Below, one piece after another: positions 1-7,533 of a DNA stretch of 42,019 bases; the stretch's first letter is position 1; each line of letters starts with the position of its first letter. Position numbers and translations under genes: made by a program. Under the pieces are notes generated by a model that did not search any database, was not told where the DNA came from, and saw only the letters and a list, made by a program, of their open reading frames with translations. Origin of the DNA: Sphaerisporangium melleum (GTDB lineage: Bacteria > Actinomycetota > Actinomycetes > Streptosporangiales > Streptosporangiaceae); the NCBI RefSeq assembly GCF_014646695.1, contig NZ_BMNT01000002.1, forward strand, positions 250,930 through 292,948. Direction: 5' to 3'.

Positions 1-1
1 G

Positions 2-829
2 CTGTCCTACCTGCCCTCCAACAACATGGACGAGGCGCCTGTCTTCGACGCCCCCGCCGACCTCACGGTGACCGAGGCCGACCTCGAGCTGGACACCCTG
101 ATCCCCGACTCGGCCAACCAGCCGTACGACATGCAGCAGGTGATCGGGCACGTGCTGGACGACGGGGAGTTCCTGGAGATCCACGCGGGTTTCGCGCCGA
201 ACATCGTCGTCGGATTCGGCCGGGTCGAGGGGCAGTCGGTTGGGGTGGTCGCCAACCAGCCGATGAGCTTCGCGGGCACGCTCGACATCGCCGCCTCGGA
301 AAAAGCCGCGCGATTCGTCCGCACATGCGATGCCTTTAATATCCCTGTCCTCACTTTTGTAGATGTACCGGGCTTCCTACCGGGTACCGACCAGGAATGG
401 AACGGGATCATCCGGCGCGGCGCCAAGCTGCTCTACGCCTACGCCGAGGCGACCGTGCCGCTGGTGACGGTGATCACCCGCAAGGCGTACGGCGGCGCGT
501 ACGACGTCATGGGGTCCAAGCACCTCGGCGCCGACATCAACCTGGCCTGGCCGACGGCGCAGATCGCCGTCATGGGCGCCCAGGGCGCGGTGAACATCCT
601 GTACCGGCGCGAGCTGGCCGCGGCGGCCGACCCCGAGACCGAGCGGGCGCGGCTGATCGCCCAGTACGAGGACACGCTGGCCAACCCCTACCTGGCCGCC
701 GAGCGGGGGTACGTCGACGCGGTGATCAGGCCGTCGACCACCCGGGTGCAGATCGTCCGGGCGCTGCGGGCGCTGCGCAACAAGCGCCGGACGCTGCCGC
801 CGAAGAAGCACGGCAACATCCCCCTGTAG
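2..829 (+). CDS. pccB: Acyl-CoA (propionyl/acetyl-CoA) carboxylase, carboxyltransferase beta subunit, 3' part
   Basis: This is the C-terminal 275 residues of a biotin-dependent carboxyltransferase; the 5' end lies outside the window. The enzyme moves CO2 from carboxybiotin to acetyl- or propionyl-CoA, giving malonyl- or methylmalonyl-CoA. Visible family motifs are the opening LSYLPSNN stretch, [14 protein letters not shown], the [10 protein letters not shown] oxyanion region and [15 protein letters not shown], with the usual basic tail KKHGNIPL. The open frame continues to the left edge without an ATG that would make a full domain, so the ATG at 26 is internal. The stop is 9 bases before the epsilon subunit gene, so the two are surely one operon. 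Whether the substrate is acetyl- or propionyl-CoA cannot be decided from this half. Confidence 0.95.
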   Translation: MSYLPSNNMDEAPVFDAPADLTVTEADLELDTLIPDSANQPYDMQQVIGHVLDDGEFLEIHAGFAPNIVVGFGRVEGQSVGVVANQPMSFAGTLDIAASEKAARFVRTCDAFNIPVLTFVDVPGFLPGTDQEWNGIIRRGAKLLYAYAEATVPLVTVITRKAYGGAYDVMGSKHLGADINLAWPTAQIAVMGAQGAVNILYRRELAAAADPETERARLIAQYEDTLANPYLAAERGYVDAVIRPSTTRVQIVRALRALRNKRRTLPPKKHGNIPL

Positions 830-838
830 GAGACCTCG

Positions 839-1042
839 ATGAACCAGCCGTATCTGAAGATCATGCATGGCGACGCCACCCCGGAGGAGGTCGCCGCGCT
901 CGTCATCGCAGTCGCCACAAGAACCTCAAAAGCCTCTCAAGCCCCCCGAAGCCGCGAACTATGGCGTAACCCAGCACACCAGATGAGAACAGTGTTCCCC
1001 ACCGGGCCCGGAGCCTGGCGGGCAAGCTCACGACCGCATTAG
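839..1042 (+). CDS. pccE: Acyl-CoA carboxylase epsilon subunit
   Basis: A 67-residue protein that matches the small epsilon subunit found in actinobacterial acyl-CoA carboxylases, which binds the alpha/beta complex and raises its activity. The two conserved ends are visible: an N-terminal beta segment followed by GDATPEEVAALV, and a C-terminal LWRNPAHQMR...GPGAWRASS stretch. A GGAG sequence sits just before the ATG, between the beta subunit stop and this start. The short variable linker rich in Ser/Arg between the two ends is normal for the family. Family assignment is from motif recognition. Confidence 0.88.
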   Translation: MNQPYLKIMHGDATPEEVAALVIAVATRTSKASQAPRSRELWRNPAHQMRTVFPTGPGAWRASSRPH

Positions 1043-1075
1043 ATGCAAGGAAGTGGGTGTCAAGCGCGCCGAGAG

Positions 1076-1106
1076 TTGGGACTATCTAGAAATGGGGGAA
1101 TATAGT
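1076..1106 (+). promoter_or_regulatory. Candidate promoter of the NYN-domain gene
   Basis: A good -10 hexamer TATAGT (1101-1106) stands 41 bases before the ATG at 1147. A weak -35, TTGGGA (1076-1081), lies 19 bases upstream. The stretch also contains the dyad GACTAT (1080-1085) / ATAGTC (1102-1107), which could be an operator. It is the most AT-rich part of this gap. Confidence 0.4.
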
Positions 1107-1146
1107 CAGCCGATCATCGCCTAGACCCGAGGCCCTGGAGGAGAGC

Positions 1147-2091
1147 ATGGCAATCCCGGACCTCACACCACACCCGGTGGCGGCGAAATACGCCGTCCTG
1201 GTGGATGTCGGCTATCTGTACGCGGCGGCGGGCGAGGTCCTCCTTGGCGCCAGGGAGCGCAAGGAATATCGTGTCTCCGCCGACGAGCTCATCCAGGCCC
1301 TCAAGAAGCACGCGATGGAACGCATCCCGGGCGAGCTGCTGCGGGTCTACTGGTACGACGCCGCCCGCGACCGGGTGCCCACCGTCGACCAGCGGGTGAT
1401 CGCCCAGCTTCCCTGGGTCAAGGTGCGCCTGGGCAACCTCAACGCGCGCGGCCAGCAGAAGGGCGTGGACGCGCAGATCCGCAGCGACCTCGAGGCGCTC
1501 GCCCGCCACCACGCGGTCAGCGACACGATTCTGATCGCCGGGGACGAGGACATGGTCCCCGCCGTGGAGGCCGCGCAGACGTTCGGCGTCCGCATCCACC
1601 TGTGGGGCGTCGAGCCGCCCTACGGCACCAACCAGGCCGAGCGCCTGGTCTGGGAGTCCGACACCGTCGAGGAGCTCACCGCCGACTTCCTGCGCCCGTA
1701 CTTCAGCCGCGCCGCACAGGTCGTGCCCGCCGCCCCGCCGGCGCCGCCCTCGCCCGCCCAGGTGTTCGCCGGGCGCACCGCCGTGACCAAGCCCGCCGTC
1801 CGGACGCCCGGCCAGGTCACCAAGCTCGGGCCGAGCCGCCCCCGGGTGGAGGAGGTCGGCGAGCACGTCGCGCAGAAGTGGATACTCACCCGCGGGCGCG
1901 ACAACGTCCGCGACCTGCTCCCCGGTCCGCTGCTACCGACCGTGATCGACACCGAGTTGCTGATCGAGGCCGAGAAGGAGCTGGGCCACTCCCTGCGCCC
2001 GTACCCCGAGGCCCGGGTCTGGCTCCGCGACGGCTTCTGGGCCCGCGTCTACCGCGAGTTCGACCTCGGCGTCGGCATCTCCACCAAATGA
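1147..2091 (+). CDS. NYN/PIN-like domain protein, predicted ribonuclease
   Basis: The protein has 314 residues. Residues 15-185 form an NYN (PIN-like) nuclease domain: the acidic residues expected to bind metal are D20 in VLVDVGYLY, D71 in WYDAARD, D108 in KGVDAQIRSDL and D133/D135 in AGDEDM. Residues 186-225 are a Pro/Ala-rich linker. Residues 225-314 are a separate, mixed helical domain (EHVAQKWILTRG...DTELLIEAEKELG...) that may be an OST-HTH/LOTUS-type RNA-binding module, though I cannot prove this by eye. A strong GGAGGAG ribosome site precedes the ATG by 5 bases. Proteins of this layout are expected to cut or bind RNA; the target is unknown. It has its own promoter and a terminator hairpin just after the stop. 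Confidence 0.85.
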   Translation: MAIPDLTPHPVAAKYAVLVDVGYLYAAAGEVLLGARERKEYRVSADELIQALKKHAMERIPGELLRVYWYDAARDRVPTVDQRVIAQLPWVKVRLGNLNARGQQKGVDAQIRSDLEALARHHAVSDTILIAGDEDMVPAVEAAQTFGVRIHLWGVEPPYGTNQAERLVWESDTVEELTADFLRPYFSRAAQVVPAAPPAPPSPAQVFAGRTAVTKPAVRTPGQVTKLGPSRPRVEEVGEHVAQKWILTRGRDNVRDLLPGPLLPTVIDTELLIEAEKELGHSLRPYPEARVWLRDGFWARVYREFDLGVGISTK

Positions 2092-2094
2092 CCA

Positions 2095-2141
2095 CCCGGC
2101 GCCGGGGACACCTTCACGCCACCACCCACCCCGGCGCCGGG
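2095..2141 (+). terminator. Strong hairpin after the NYN gene
   Basis: CCCGGCGCCGGGG (2095-2107) and CCCCGGCGCCGGG (2129-2141) are exact 13-base inverted repeats with a 21-base loop, starting 4 bases after the stop codon. There is no T run, as is usual in high-GC actinobacteria. Each arm is also palindromic by itself. Confidence 0.6.
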
Positions 2142-2159
2142 CCCCCTCCCCTGACCGTC

Positions 2160-2192
<33 letters not shown>

Positions 2193-2336
2193 ATGAGCAT
2201 GCCCGTCCCCGGCACAGGTCCCTCCGTGGCCGTCCCGGGCCGGAGGACACGCCGTCGTGGCCGCGCCGGGCGTGTGATCGTCCGCGCGGCCACCGCCGGG
2301 TCCGATTCCCGCCAGTGCGGTGCCCCGGGCAGGGCA

Positions 2337-2352
2337 TAACGTCGTAGTCGTG
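2337..2352 (+). promoter_or_regulatory. Leaderless-type -10 element before ada-alkA
   Basis: TAACGT (2337-2342) stands 7 bases before the GTG at 2350, the distance at which a transcript would begin at or very near the start codon. No convincing Shine-Dalgarno sequence precedes this GTG. This supports a leaderless message and the choice of start. Confidence 0.4.
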
Positions 2353-3945
2353 ACCGCACATCAGACGCTCGACTTCGACGCCTGTTACCGCGCGGCGAGC
2401 GCTCGGGACCTGAGGTTCGACGGGCGGTTCTACACGGCCGTGACCTCCACCGGCATCTACTGCCGCCCCATCTGCCCGGCGCGCACCCCCGCCCGGCGCA
2501 ACGTCCGGTTCTACCGGCACGCCGCCTCGGCCGAGGCCGCGGGGTTCCGCCCCTGCCGCCGCTGCCGTCCGGAGCTGAGCCCCGGCGACCCCGGCTGGGA
2601 CGCGCCCGCCGACCTGGTGGCCCGGGCCCTGCGGCTGATCGAGGACGGGGTGGCCGACGAGTACGGCGTCGCGGGGCTGGCCGACCGGCTGCACGTCACC
2701 GAACGGCACCTGCTGCGCCTGTTCACGGCCCGGCTCGGCGCGGGCCCGCTGGCGGTGGCGCGCACCCGGCGGCTGCTGCTGGCCAAGCAACTGCTGACCG
2801 AGACCGCGCTGCCCGTCACCGACGTCGCCTTCGCGGCCGGCTTCGGCAGCGTCCGGCAGTTCAACGCGACCATGAAGGCGGCGTACGGCTTCGCGCCGAG
2901 CGAGCTGCGCACCTCCTCCCGCCCCGCGGCCGCGTCCGGCCGGGAGGGCCCGGCCACGCTCACGCTGCGGCTCGGGCACCGCACTCCCTACGACGCCGGC
3001 GCGCTGCTCGGCTTCCTGGCCGCCCGGGCGATCCCCGGAGTCGAGCGGGTGGGCCCGGACGGTTACCATCGCGCGGTCCCCGGCGGCACGATCACCGTCC
3101 TGCCGGGCGACGGGCACATGCGCCTGTCGGTGACGCCGGCCGACACCCGCCACCTGGCCCGGATCGTCGCCCGCTGCCGGCGGCTGCTGGACCTGGACGC
3201 CGACCCGGCGGCGATCGACGACGCGCTGGGGGCGACCGCGCTCCGGCCGCTCGTCGCGCGGCGGCCCGGCCTGCGGGTGCCGGGCGCGTTCGACGGCTTC
3301 GAGCTGGCGGTGCGCGCCGTGGTCGGCCAGCAGGTCTCGGTGGCCGGTGCCAGGACGCTGCTCGGCCGCATCGCCGCCCGCGCCGGCACCCCGTCCCATT
3401 CCGGCGGCGGGGCCGGTGACGGCGAGCCGTTCCTGCTGTTCCCGACGGCGGAACACCTTGCCACGTCCGATCTGTCCGGTCTCGGACTTACCGGGCGCCG
3501 CATGGCGACGCTGCGGCTCCTGGCCGAGCAGGTGGCCTCGGGCGCGCTGCACCTGGACGCGGGCGCCGACCCGGCCGAGGCCGCGGAGCGGCTGCTGGCC
3601 ATCCCCGGCATCGGCCCGTGGACGGCCGGCTACATCGTGATGCGGGCCCTGCGCGACCCCGATGCCTGGCCCGCGGGCGACCTCGGCCTGCGCCGGGCGA
3701 TGTCGGCGCTCGGCATCCCGGACGACGACGTCGAGCGCTGGCGTCCCTGGCGCGCGTACGCCGCCGTCCACCTCTGGAGCACGCCGGCCCCGGAGACTTC
3801 CGGAACATCGCCGAGTGCGCGAAGCCCGCAGAACACCCATGGCTCGAAGAACGCGCGGAGCCCGCGGAGCAGGGGAGATTCCCCAGGCCGCCGGAGCTCG
3901 CGGAGCTCGCGGAGTTCCGCGGCGACCACCAAGGAGATCGCATGA
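2350..3945 (+). CDS. Ada-AlkA fusion: methylphosphotriester sensor, AraC-type activator and 3-methyladenine DNA glycosylase
   Basis: The protein has 531 residues from the GTG at 2350. Residues 1-80 are the Ada zinc domain; with this start its four cysteines fall at C38, C42, C69 and C72, the same numbers as in E. coli Ada, where the first is the methyl acceptor. Residues 85-187 are an AraC-type double helix-turn-helix. Residues 200-476 are an AlkA-type glycosylase, with helix-hairpin-helix IPGIGPWTAG (418-427) and catalytic D444 in AGDLGLRRA. It therefore senses methylated DNA backbone, activates adaptive-response genes and removes alkylated bases. The last 55 residues are a Ser/Arg-rich low-complexity tail not normal for AlkA. 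The stop overlaps the ATG of ogt (ATGA), so the two are translationally coupled. A GTG at 2320 is an alternative start. Confidence 0.92.
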   Translation: MTAHQTLDFDACYRAASARDLRFDGRFYTAVTSTGIYCRPICPARTPARRNVRFYRHAASAEAAGFRPCRRCRPELSPGDPGWDAPADLVARALRLIEDGVADEYGVAGLADRLHVTERHLLRLFTARLGAGPLAVARTRRLLLAKQLLTETALPVTDVAFAAGFGSVRQFNATMKAAYGFAPSELRTSSRPAAASGREGPATLTLRLGHRTPYDAGALLGFLAARAIPGVERVGPDGYHRAVPGGTITVLPGDGHMRLSVTPADTRHLARIVARCRRLLDLDADPAAIDDALGATALRPLVARRPGLRVPGAFDGFELAVRAVVGQQVSVAGARTLLGRIAARAGTPSHSGGGAGDGEPFLLFPTAEHLATSDLSGLGLTGRRMATLRLLAEQVASGALHLDAGADPAEAAERLLAIPGIGPWTAGYIVMRALRDPDAWPAGDLGLRRAMSALGIPDDDVERWRPWRAYAAVHLWSTPAPETSGTSPSARSPQNTHGSKNARSPRSRGDSPGRRSSRSSRSSAATTKEIA

Positions 3946-4448
3946 CCTCGACCATCGACGCGCAGGTGCTCCCCACGCCCACCGGGCCGCTCTCGCTGCT
4001 CGTGCACGAGGGTGTGCTGGTCGCGGGCGGGTTCACCGACGATCCCGGCGCCATGTTCGCCCGCCTGCCGGTCGCGCTCAGGGAGCTTCCCCTGCGGACC
4101 GTCCCGGACCTCGGCAAGCCGGCCCAGGCCGTACGGGACTACCTGGACGGCGATCTGTTCGCGCTCGACCTCGTCGAGCTGGACCAGCCGGGCACGCCCA
4201 AGCGGCAGCGCCTGCTGGCGGCCCTGCGGGCGGTGCCGGCGGGCACGACGGTGAGCTACGCCGAGCTGGCCGAGCACGCCGGGCTGCCGCGGACGGCCGC
4301 GCGCGCGGCGGGGGCGGCCTGCGCCCAGAACCTCATCGCCCCGTTCGTCCCGTGCCACCGCGTGCTGCCCTCGTCCGGCGGCTTCGGCGGCTACTACTAC
4401 GGCACCCCGGTCAAGGAGTGGCTGCTCCGTCACGAGCAGGCGCTCTGA
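3942..4448 (+). CDS. ogt: Methylated-DNA--protein-cysteine methyltransferase
   Basis: A 168-residue suicide DNA-repair protein that transfers the methyl group from O6-methylguanine to its own cysteine. The active-site PCHRV motif has C138, followed by the glycine-rich GGFGGYYYGTPVKEWLLRHE segment. The winged-helix DNA-binding part TVSYAELAEHAGLPRTAARAAG precedes it. Its ATG overlaps the stop of the Ada-AlkA gene by four bases, so repair of phosphotriesters, N-alkyl bases and O6-methylguanine is encoded in one message. The same frame stays open for 108 codons upstream, but that part overlaps AlkA and is not expected to be translated from its own start. Confidence 0.93.
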   Translation: MTSTIDAQVLPTPTGPLSLLVHEGVLVAGGFTDDPGAMFARLPVALRELPLRTVPDLGKPAQAVRDYLDGDLFALDLVELDQPGTPKRQRLLAALRAVPAGTTVSYAELAEHAGLPRTAARAAGAACAQNLIAPFVPCHRVLPSSGGFGGYYYGTPVKEWLLRHEQAL

Positions 4449-4463
4449 CCCCTGAGCCGTCCC

Positions 4464-4545
4464 GGACGTTCACCGGGTCGGACTCCGTAGCCGGCGCCGG
4501 CATCGCCGTTCCACGACCCGCCGACCCGGCGCCGATCACCTCCGG
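4464..4545 (-). repeat. Dispersed hairpin repeat, copy A
   Basis: One of three copies of an imperfect palindromic element; the others are at 29858-29937 and 39765-39836. Over 61 bases (4485-4545) it matches the reverse complement of copy B at about 56 positions by eye. CCGGCGCCG near one end pairs with CGGCGCCGG near the other, with part of the inner sequence also able to pair. Confidence 0.75.
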
Positions 4546-4700
4546 CACATGGCCGGAGGGCGTTGTGCGGCGAGGCCACCCGCTGGTAGGCGCGGCACAG
4601 GTGCTCCTCGCGTCCGTGCCCGTCGCGTGCGGCGAGCGCGGCGGAGACCGCCTCGCCGAGCTCGGCCGAGCCGCCGAGCCGGGCGGAGCCTGCACCCGGT
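4545..4700 (-). pseudogene. Possible coding remnant
   Basis: Read on the minus strand, about 50 codons have the strong G/C third-position bias of local genes and give a plausible helical peptide (AELGEAVSAALAARDG...EEHLCRAYQRVASPHNAL). There is no matching start, no partner domain, and the frame runs into repeat copy A. I do not recognise the family. Confidence 0.3.
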
Positions 4701-4900
4701 GAAATGTGCTCACCGCACCAGCAGCCTCCGTCTCCTTCCGCGGCCCGCGGCACCAGATCGGTCTGACGGGCTAGTGGGCCGCGCCAGAAGTTCGTCCTCT
4801 AAGTCGATGGGCCCAAGTGACCAGGTAGGCGAGCGGTCCTCATGCATCCCGCCTGGTGGGAACCGGCATGACTTACCCGGCGGATCTCCGGCTCGGGACA

Positions 4901-5551
4901 CTAGGAGTTCAGGCGGCGGCGGAGTCGGTTCTTCGTCTCCTGCGGCAGGGCCTCGGCGGCGGTGAGGCGGGGCAGCAGGCCGGGCTCACGGGTGAGCGCC
5001 CGGAAGGCGACGGCGACGGTCACGTCGTGGTCCGGCCGGTACACCGGCTCGACCAGGTCACCGGCCCGGATCTCCCCCGGCTCGACCACCCGGAGGTACG
5101 CGCCGGGCATCGCCGCCTCGGTGAAGCGCTTGATCCAGCCCTCCTGCGCCAGCCACCCCTGGAAGGTCGAGCACGGGATGCGCGGGCAGGACACCTCGAC
5201 GACCACATGGGTGCCGATCCGCCAGCGCTCGCCGATGAGCGCGCCGTTGACGTCGAGGCCGGCGGTGGTGAGGTTCTCGCCGAAGGAGCCGTTCACCAGC
5301 TCCCTGCTCAGCTCGGCCGCCCAGCCGTCGAGATCTTCGCGGGCGTACGCGTAGAGCGCCTGGTCGGAGCCGCCGTGGTTCTGGACGTCATGGACACGGT
5401 CACCTGCGAGAGCGACGGCGCCGGTGCCCTTGGGCCCGGGGTCGCGCACGGCCACCGGCCCCTCGACCGGCCGCTTGTCGATGCCCGTCGAGCCGGTTTC
5501 CTTCCACGGGTTGGGCCGGGGCCTGCCGACGTTGACCGAGAGCAGTCTCAT
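4901..5551 (-). CDS. MOSC domain protein, YiiM-like
   Basis: The protein has 216 residues, the usual length for stand-alone MOSC proteins of the YiiM type, which bind a sulfur or molybdenum-cofactor-related group and are linked in E. coli to resistance to hydroxylated base analogues. Visible family features are the N-terminal MRLLSVNVGRPRP, the GGSDQALYAYAREDLDGW segment, GSFGENLTTAGLD, and the conserved cysteine in CPRIPCSTFQGWL. The start is the ATG at 5549-5551, consistent with the normal N-terminus. It stands alone, convergent with nothing and divergent from no gene. Exact substrate cannot be told from sequence. Confidence 0.88.
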   Translation of the reverse strand: MRLLSVNVGRPRPNPWKETGSTGIDKRPVEGPVAVRDPGPKGTGAVALAGDRVHDVQNHGGSDQALYAYAREDLDGWAAELSRELVNGSFGENLTTAGLDVNGALIGERWRIGTHVVVEVSCPRIPCSTFQGWLAQEGWIKRFTEAAMPGAYLRVVEPGEIRAGDLVEPVYRPDHDVTVAVAFRALTREPGLLPRLTAAEALPQETKNRLRRRLNS

Positions 5552-5649
5552 GGCAGCGACGATACGTCGTCATCCACGGCACGACGAGAGGCGAAGTCCG
5601 GGCACGCCCGGCCTTCCTGTCCCGGCGAGGGCGTACCCCGGGCGGCCAC

Positions 5650-5735
5650 CCGAAACCGGCACGGCGCCTCGGCGACCCGATCGAGCCCAACGCCCTGCTC
5701 TCCACCTACGGCAAGGACCGCGACCGCTCGCCGCA
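5650..5735 (+). pseudogene. Relic of a type I polyketide synthase ketosynthase domain
   Basis: From 5668 one frame reads LGDPIEPNALLSTYGKDRDR, which closely follows the conserved ketosynthase segment after the active-site HGTGT histidine motif. The GTGT part itself (5652-5663) lies in a neighbouring frame, separated by what looks like one extra base near 5664. Only about 85 bases are recognisable and no other PKS sequence is in the window, so this is a decayed fragment left by a lost or moved gene cluster. Confidence 0.55.
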
Positions 5736-5759
5736 CGGACTGCTCCCGTCGCGGGGCGG

Positions 5760-6695
5760 TCAGGAGCCGGCGGGTTGCTCGCGGACGGTGGTCTGGACCT
5801 CGCCTACCGGGACGTCCCGGGTGGCGGTGGCCTGGGCGGGCTGGAAGGCGAAGTCGACGCCCGCGCCGGTGACCGGCCAGACCGTGGTCACCGACATGAC
5901 GTACACCCCGCGCGGCCGGTCGACCGAGGCGCGCAGGTAGCGCACGCCGCAGCGGAACGTGCCTCCCTTGACGTAGGGGTGGCCGGTCGGGCCGCAGTCC
6001 CCTTGGACCTCGGCCCGCCCGTCGGGGGCGCCCGACTTGATCTCCACCTTGTCCAGCCGGGCCGTCACGGTGGCGGACATGACGCCGGGGATCTCGGCGG
6101 TCACCGACCGGGTGGTGGCCCCGGTGCCGGCCAGCCACACCCAGGTGGGCAGGTTCACGTAGCTCTTGACCTCAGGACTGAGCCTGATCTGCGGCTCGGG
6201 CACGGTGAGCGCGGCCCGGGCGATCTGGTACAGCTCCTCCAGGGTGATGCCGCCGGGCGGTGTGCCACCCGCGGGCACCCAGACGGCGCCCTCCAGCGCG
6301 GTCCAGCACGACAGCCCGTCGGGATCGGCGGCGTTGTACGCGGGCACCCACCACCGGCCGTCCTGCCCCACCTTGTCCTTGTACTGCTTGAGGAACTTGT
6401 CGAAGTCCTGCTCGGTCCCGGTGGGATTGGTGTGGAACCAGTACTCCCGGACGTCCTGCTGCCGGTCGAGCATGGCGTCGGCGTTGTCCCCCGGCTCGTA
6501 CCAGCAGGGACGCTTGACGCGGTAGCCGTCGCTCTTGGCGCCCAGGCCGTTGCCGCTCAGCACGATCTTGGAGTTGCGCAGGACGACCCCGCTGGTCCGG
6601 TCGTTCTGGAACCCGTCCCCGACCGGGCCGCCGGGGTCGGCTCCCGGCGCGGTGACCAGCGTCGCGGCCAGGACGTACGTCAGCAGTGATCTCAT
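5760..6695 (-). CDS. Secreted protein of the Tad locus, function unknown
   Basis: The protein has 311 residues. The N-terminus MRSLLTYVLAATLVTAPGADP is a typical signal peptide. The mature part has conserved-looking paired cysteines (PCWYEPG, LSCWTAL, QGDCGPTG, FRCGVRY) and many Trp/Tyr residues, as in folded extracellular proteins. The ATG overlaps the stop of the upstream lipoprotein gene (ATGA) and an AAGGAG site lies 7 bases or so upstream, so the two are co-translated. I do not recognise an enzyme family; its position as the last gene behind the Tad genes suggests a role outside the membrane with the pilus. This is inference from context. Confidence 0.7.
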   Translation of the reverse strand: MRSLLTYVLAATLVTAPGADPGGPVGDGFQNDRTSGVVLRNSKIVLSGNGLGAKSDGYRVKRPCWYEPGDNADAMLDRQQDVREYWFHTNPTGTEQDFDKFLKQYKDKVGQDGRWWVPAYNAADPDGLSCWTALEGAVWVPAGGTPPGGITLEELYQIARAALTVPEPQIRLSPEVKSYVNLPTWVWLAGTGATTRSVTAEIPGVMSATVTARLDKVEIKSGAPDGRAEVQGDCGPTGHPYVKGGTFRCGVRYLRASVDRPRGVYVMSVTTVWPVTGAGVDFAFQPAQATATRDVPVGEVQTTVREQPAGS

Positions 6696-7384
6696 CGGCG
6701 GCACTCCTTCGCACGCTGATGGGGGTAGGAGGCGTGCATGTAGGTCTTCACCCGCCACGCGCCGTCGTCGCCCTTCCGGACGGCGGCCACCTGGAGGTAC
6801 ACGGCGGCGGGCGGGCGGGTCCAGGCGGGCTGCCTCGCCACCGGGCGGCCGGTGCCGGCGTCGGTCACCCGCACCCCCGACTGGTCGACGCACGCGTCGA
6901 CCTCGGCGCCGCGCCCGCTGACCGACGGCACGCGAATGGCGTAGAGCTTGGCGGTGCCGGTGGCGGCCTCACGGCGGTCCACGAAGCCGCGCACCCAGGT
7001 GTAGGCGTCGCGGCCGGCCTGGTCCTGGACGCTCCCGAGGTAGGCGTCGTCCTCGCCCTGGGTGACCACCGCCCGCCAGGAGGCGACGTAGCCGTCGGTG
7101 AACGCCTTGACCATGGCCTGCTGCTCGATGTCGAGCCCGGCCGGCCACTCGATCGACACGTTCATGCCCTGCCCGGCATCGACGGTCTGCTCCGTGGCGA
7201 CGGACAGTCCACCGGCCGAGGCGGAGGCCTGCCCCGCAGGGCCGCCGGACGGAGCGGAGGAGGCGGGCGCGGCGTCGCCGCCGGGGGTGAACGGGCGGGC
7301 GGCTCCGGCCTCCGCGCAGCCGGCCGCGCCCAGCAGGCAGCTCCCGGACAGGGTGACGGCGGCCACGGCGGCCCGCAAGCGCAT
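6692..7384 (-). CDS. Predicted lipoprotein of the Tad locus
   Basis: The protein has 230 residues. The N-terminus ends in the lipobox LLGAAGC, so it should be a membrane-anchored lipoprotein on the outer face. A 35-residue Ala/Gly/Ser/Pro linker follows, then a domain of about 160 residues containing SIEWPAGLDIEQQAMVKAFTDGYVASWRAVV and a C-terminal YLQVAAVRKGDDGAWRVKTYM segment, reminiscent of small alpha/beta domains that bind partners. Start chosen at the ATG at 7384; a GTG slightly upstream is possible. It lies 150 bases downstream of the LysM regulator gene in the same direction and is coupled to the following secreted-protein gene. Function unknown. Confidence 0.72.
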   Translation of the reverse strand: MRLRAAVAAVTLSGSCLLGAAGCAEAGAARPFTPGGDAAPASSAPSGGPAGQASASAGGLSVATEQTVDAGQGMNVSIEWPAGLDIEQQAMVKAFTDGYVASWRAVVTQGEDDAYLGSVQDQAGRDAYTWVRGFVDRREAATGTAKLYAIRVPSVSGRGAEVDACVDQSGVRVTDAGTGRPVARQPAWTRPPAAVYLQVAAVRKGDDGAWRVKTYMHASYPHQRAKECRR

Positions 7385-7533
7385 GCCGCCGACGCTAACC
7401 ACGCCCACGCCTGCACGGCCACCGTTATCTGCGTATCGGCATGAGTCCCGATAAACCCGCCGAACCGCCCGCCCGGTACCGATCTCCGGCGCCACCGTCA
7501 CCTCTGCTTTCTTGATCACCTTGTCCCCGCTGG

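Larger units (their letters stand above)
4449..4900. other. Intergenic region with repeat copy A and gene debris
   Basis: No intact gene is present. It holds hairpin repeat copy A (4464-4545) and a short minus-strand stretch with coding-like base use (about 4545-4700). The rest, 4700-4900, shows nothing I recognise. Confidence 0.6.
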
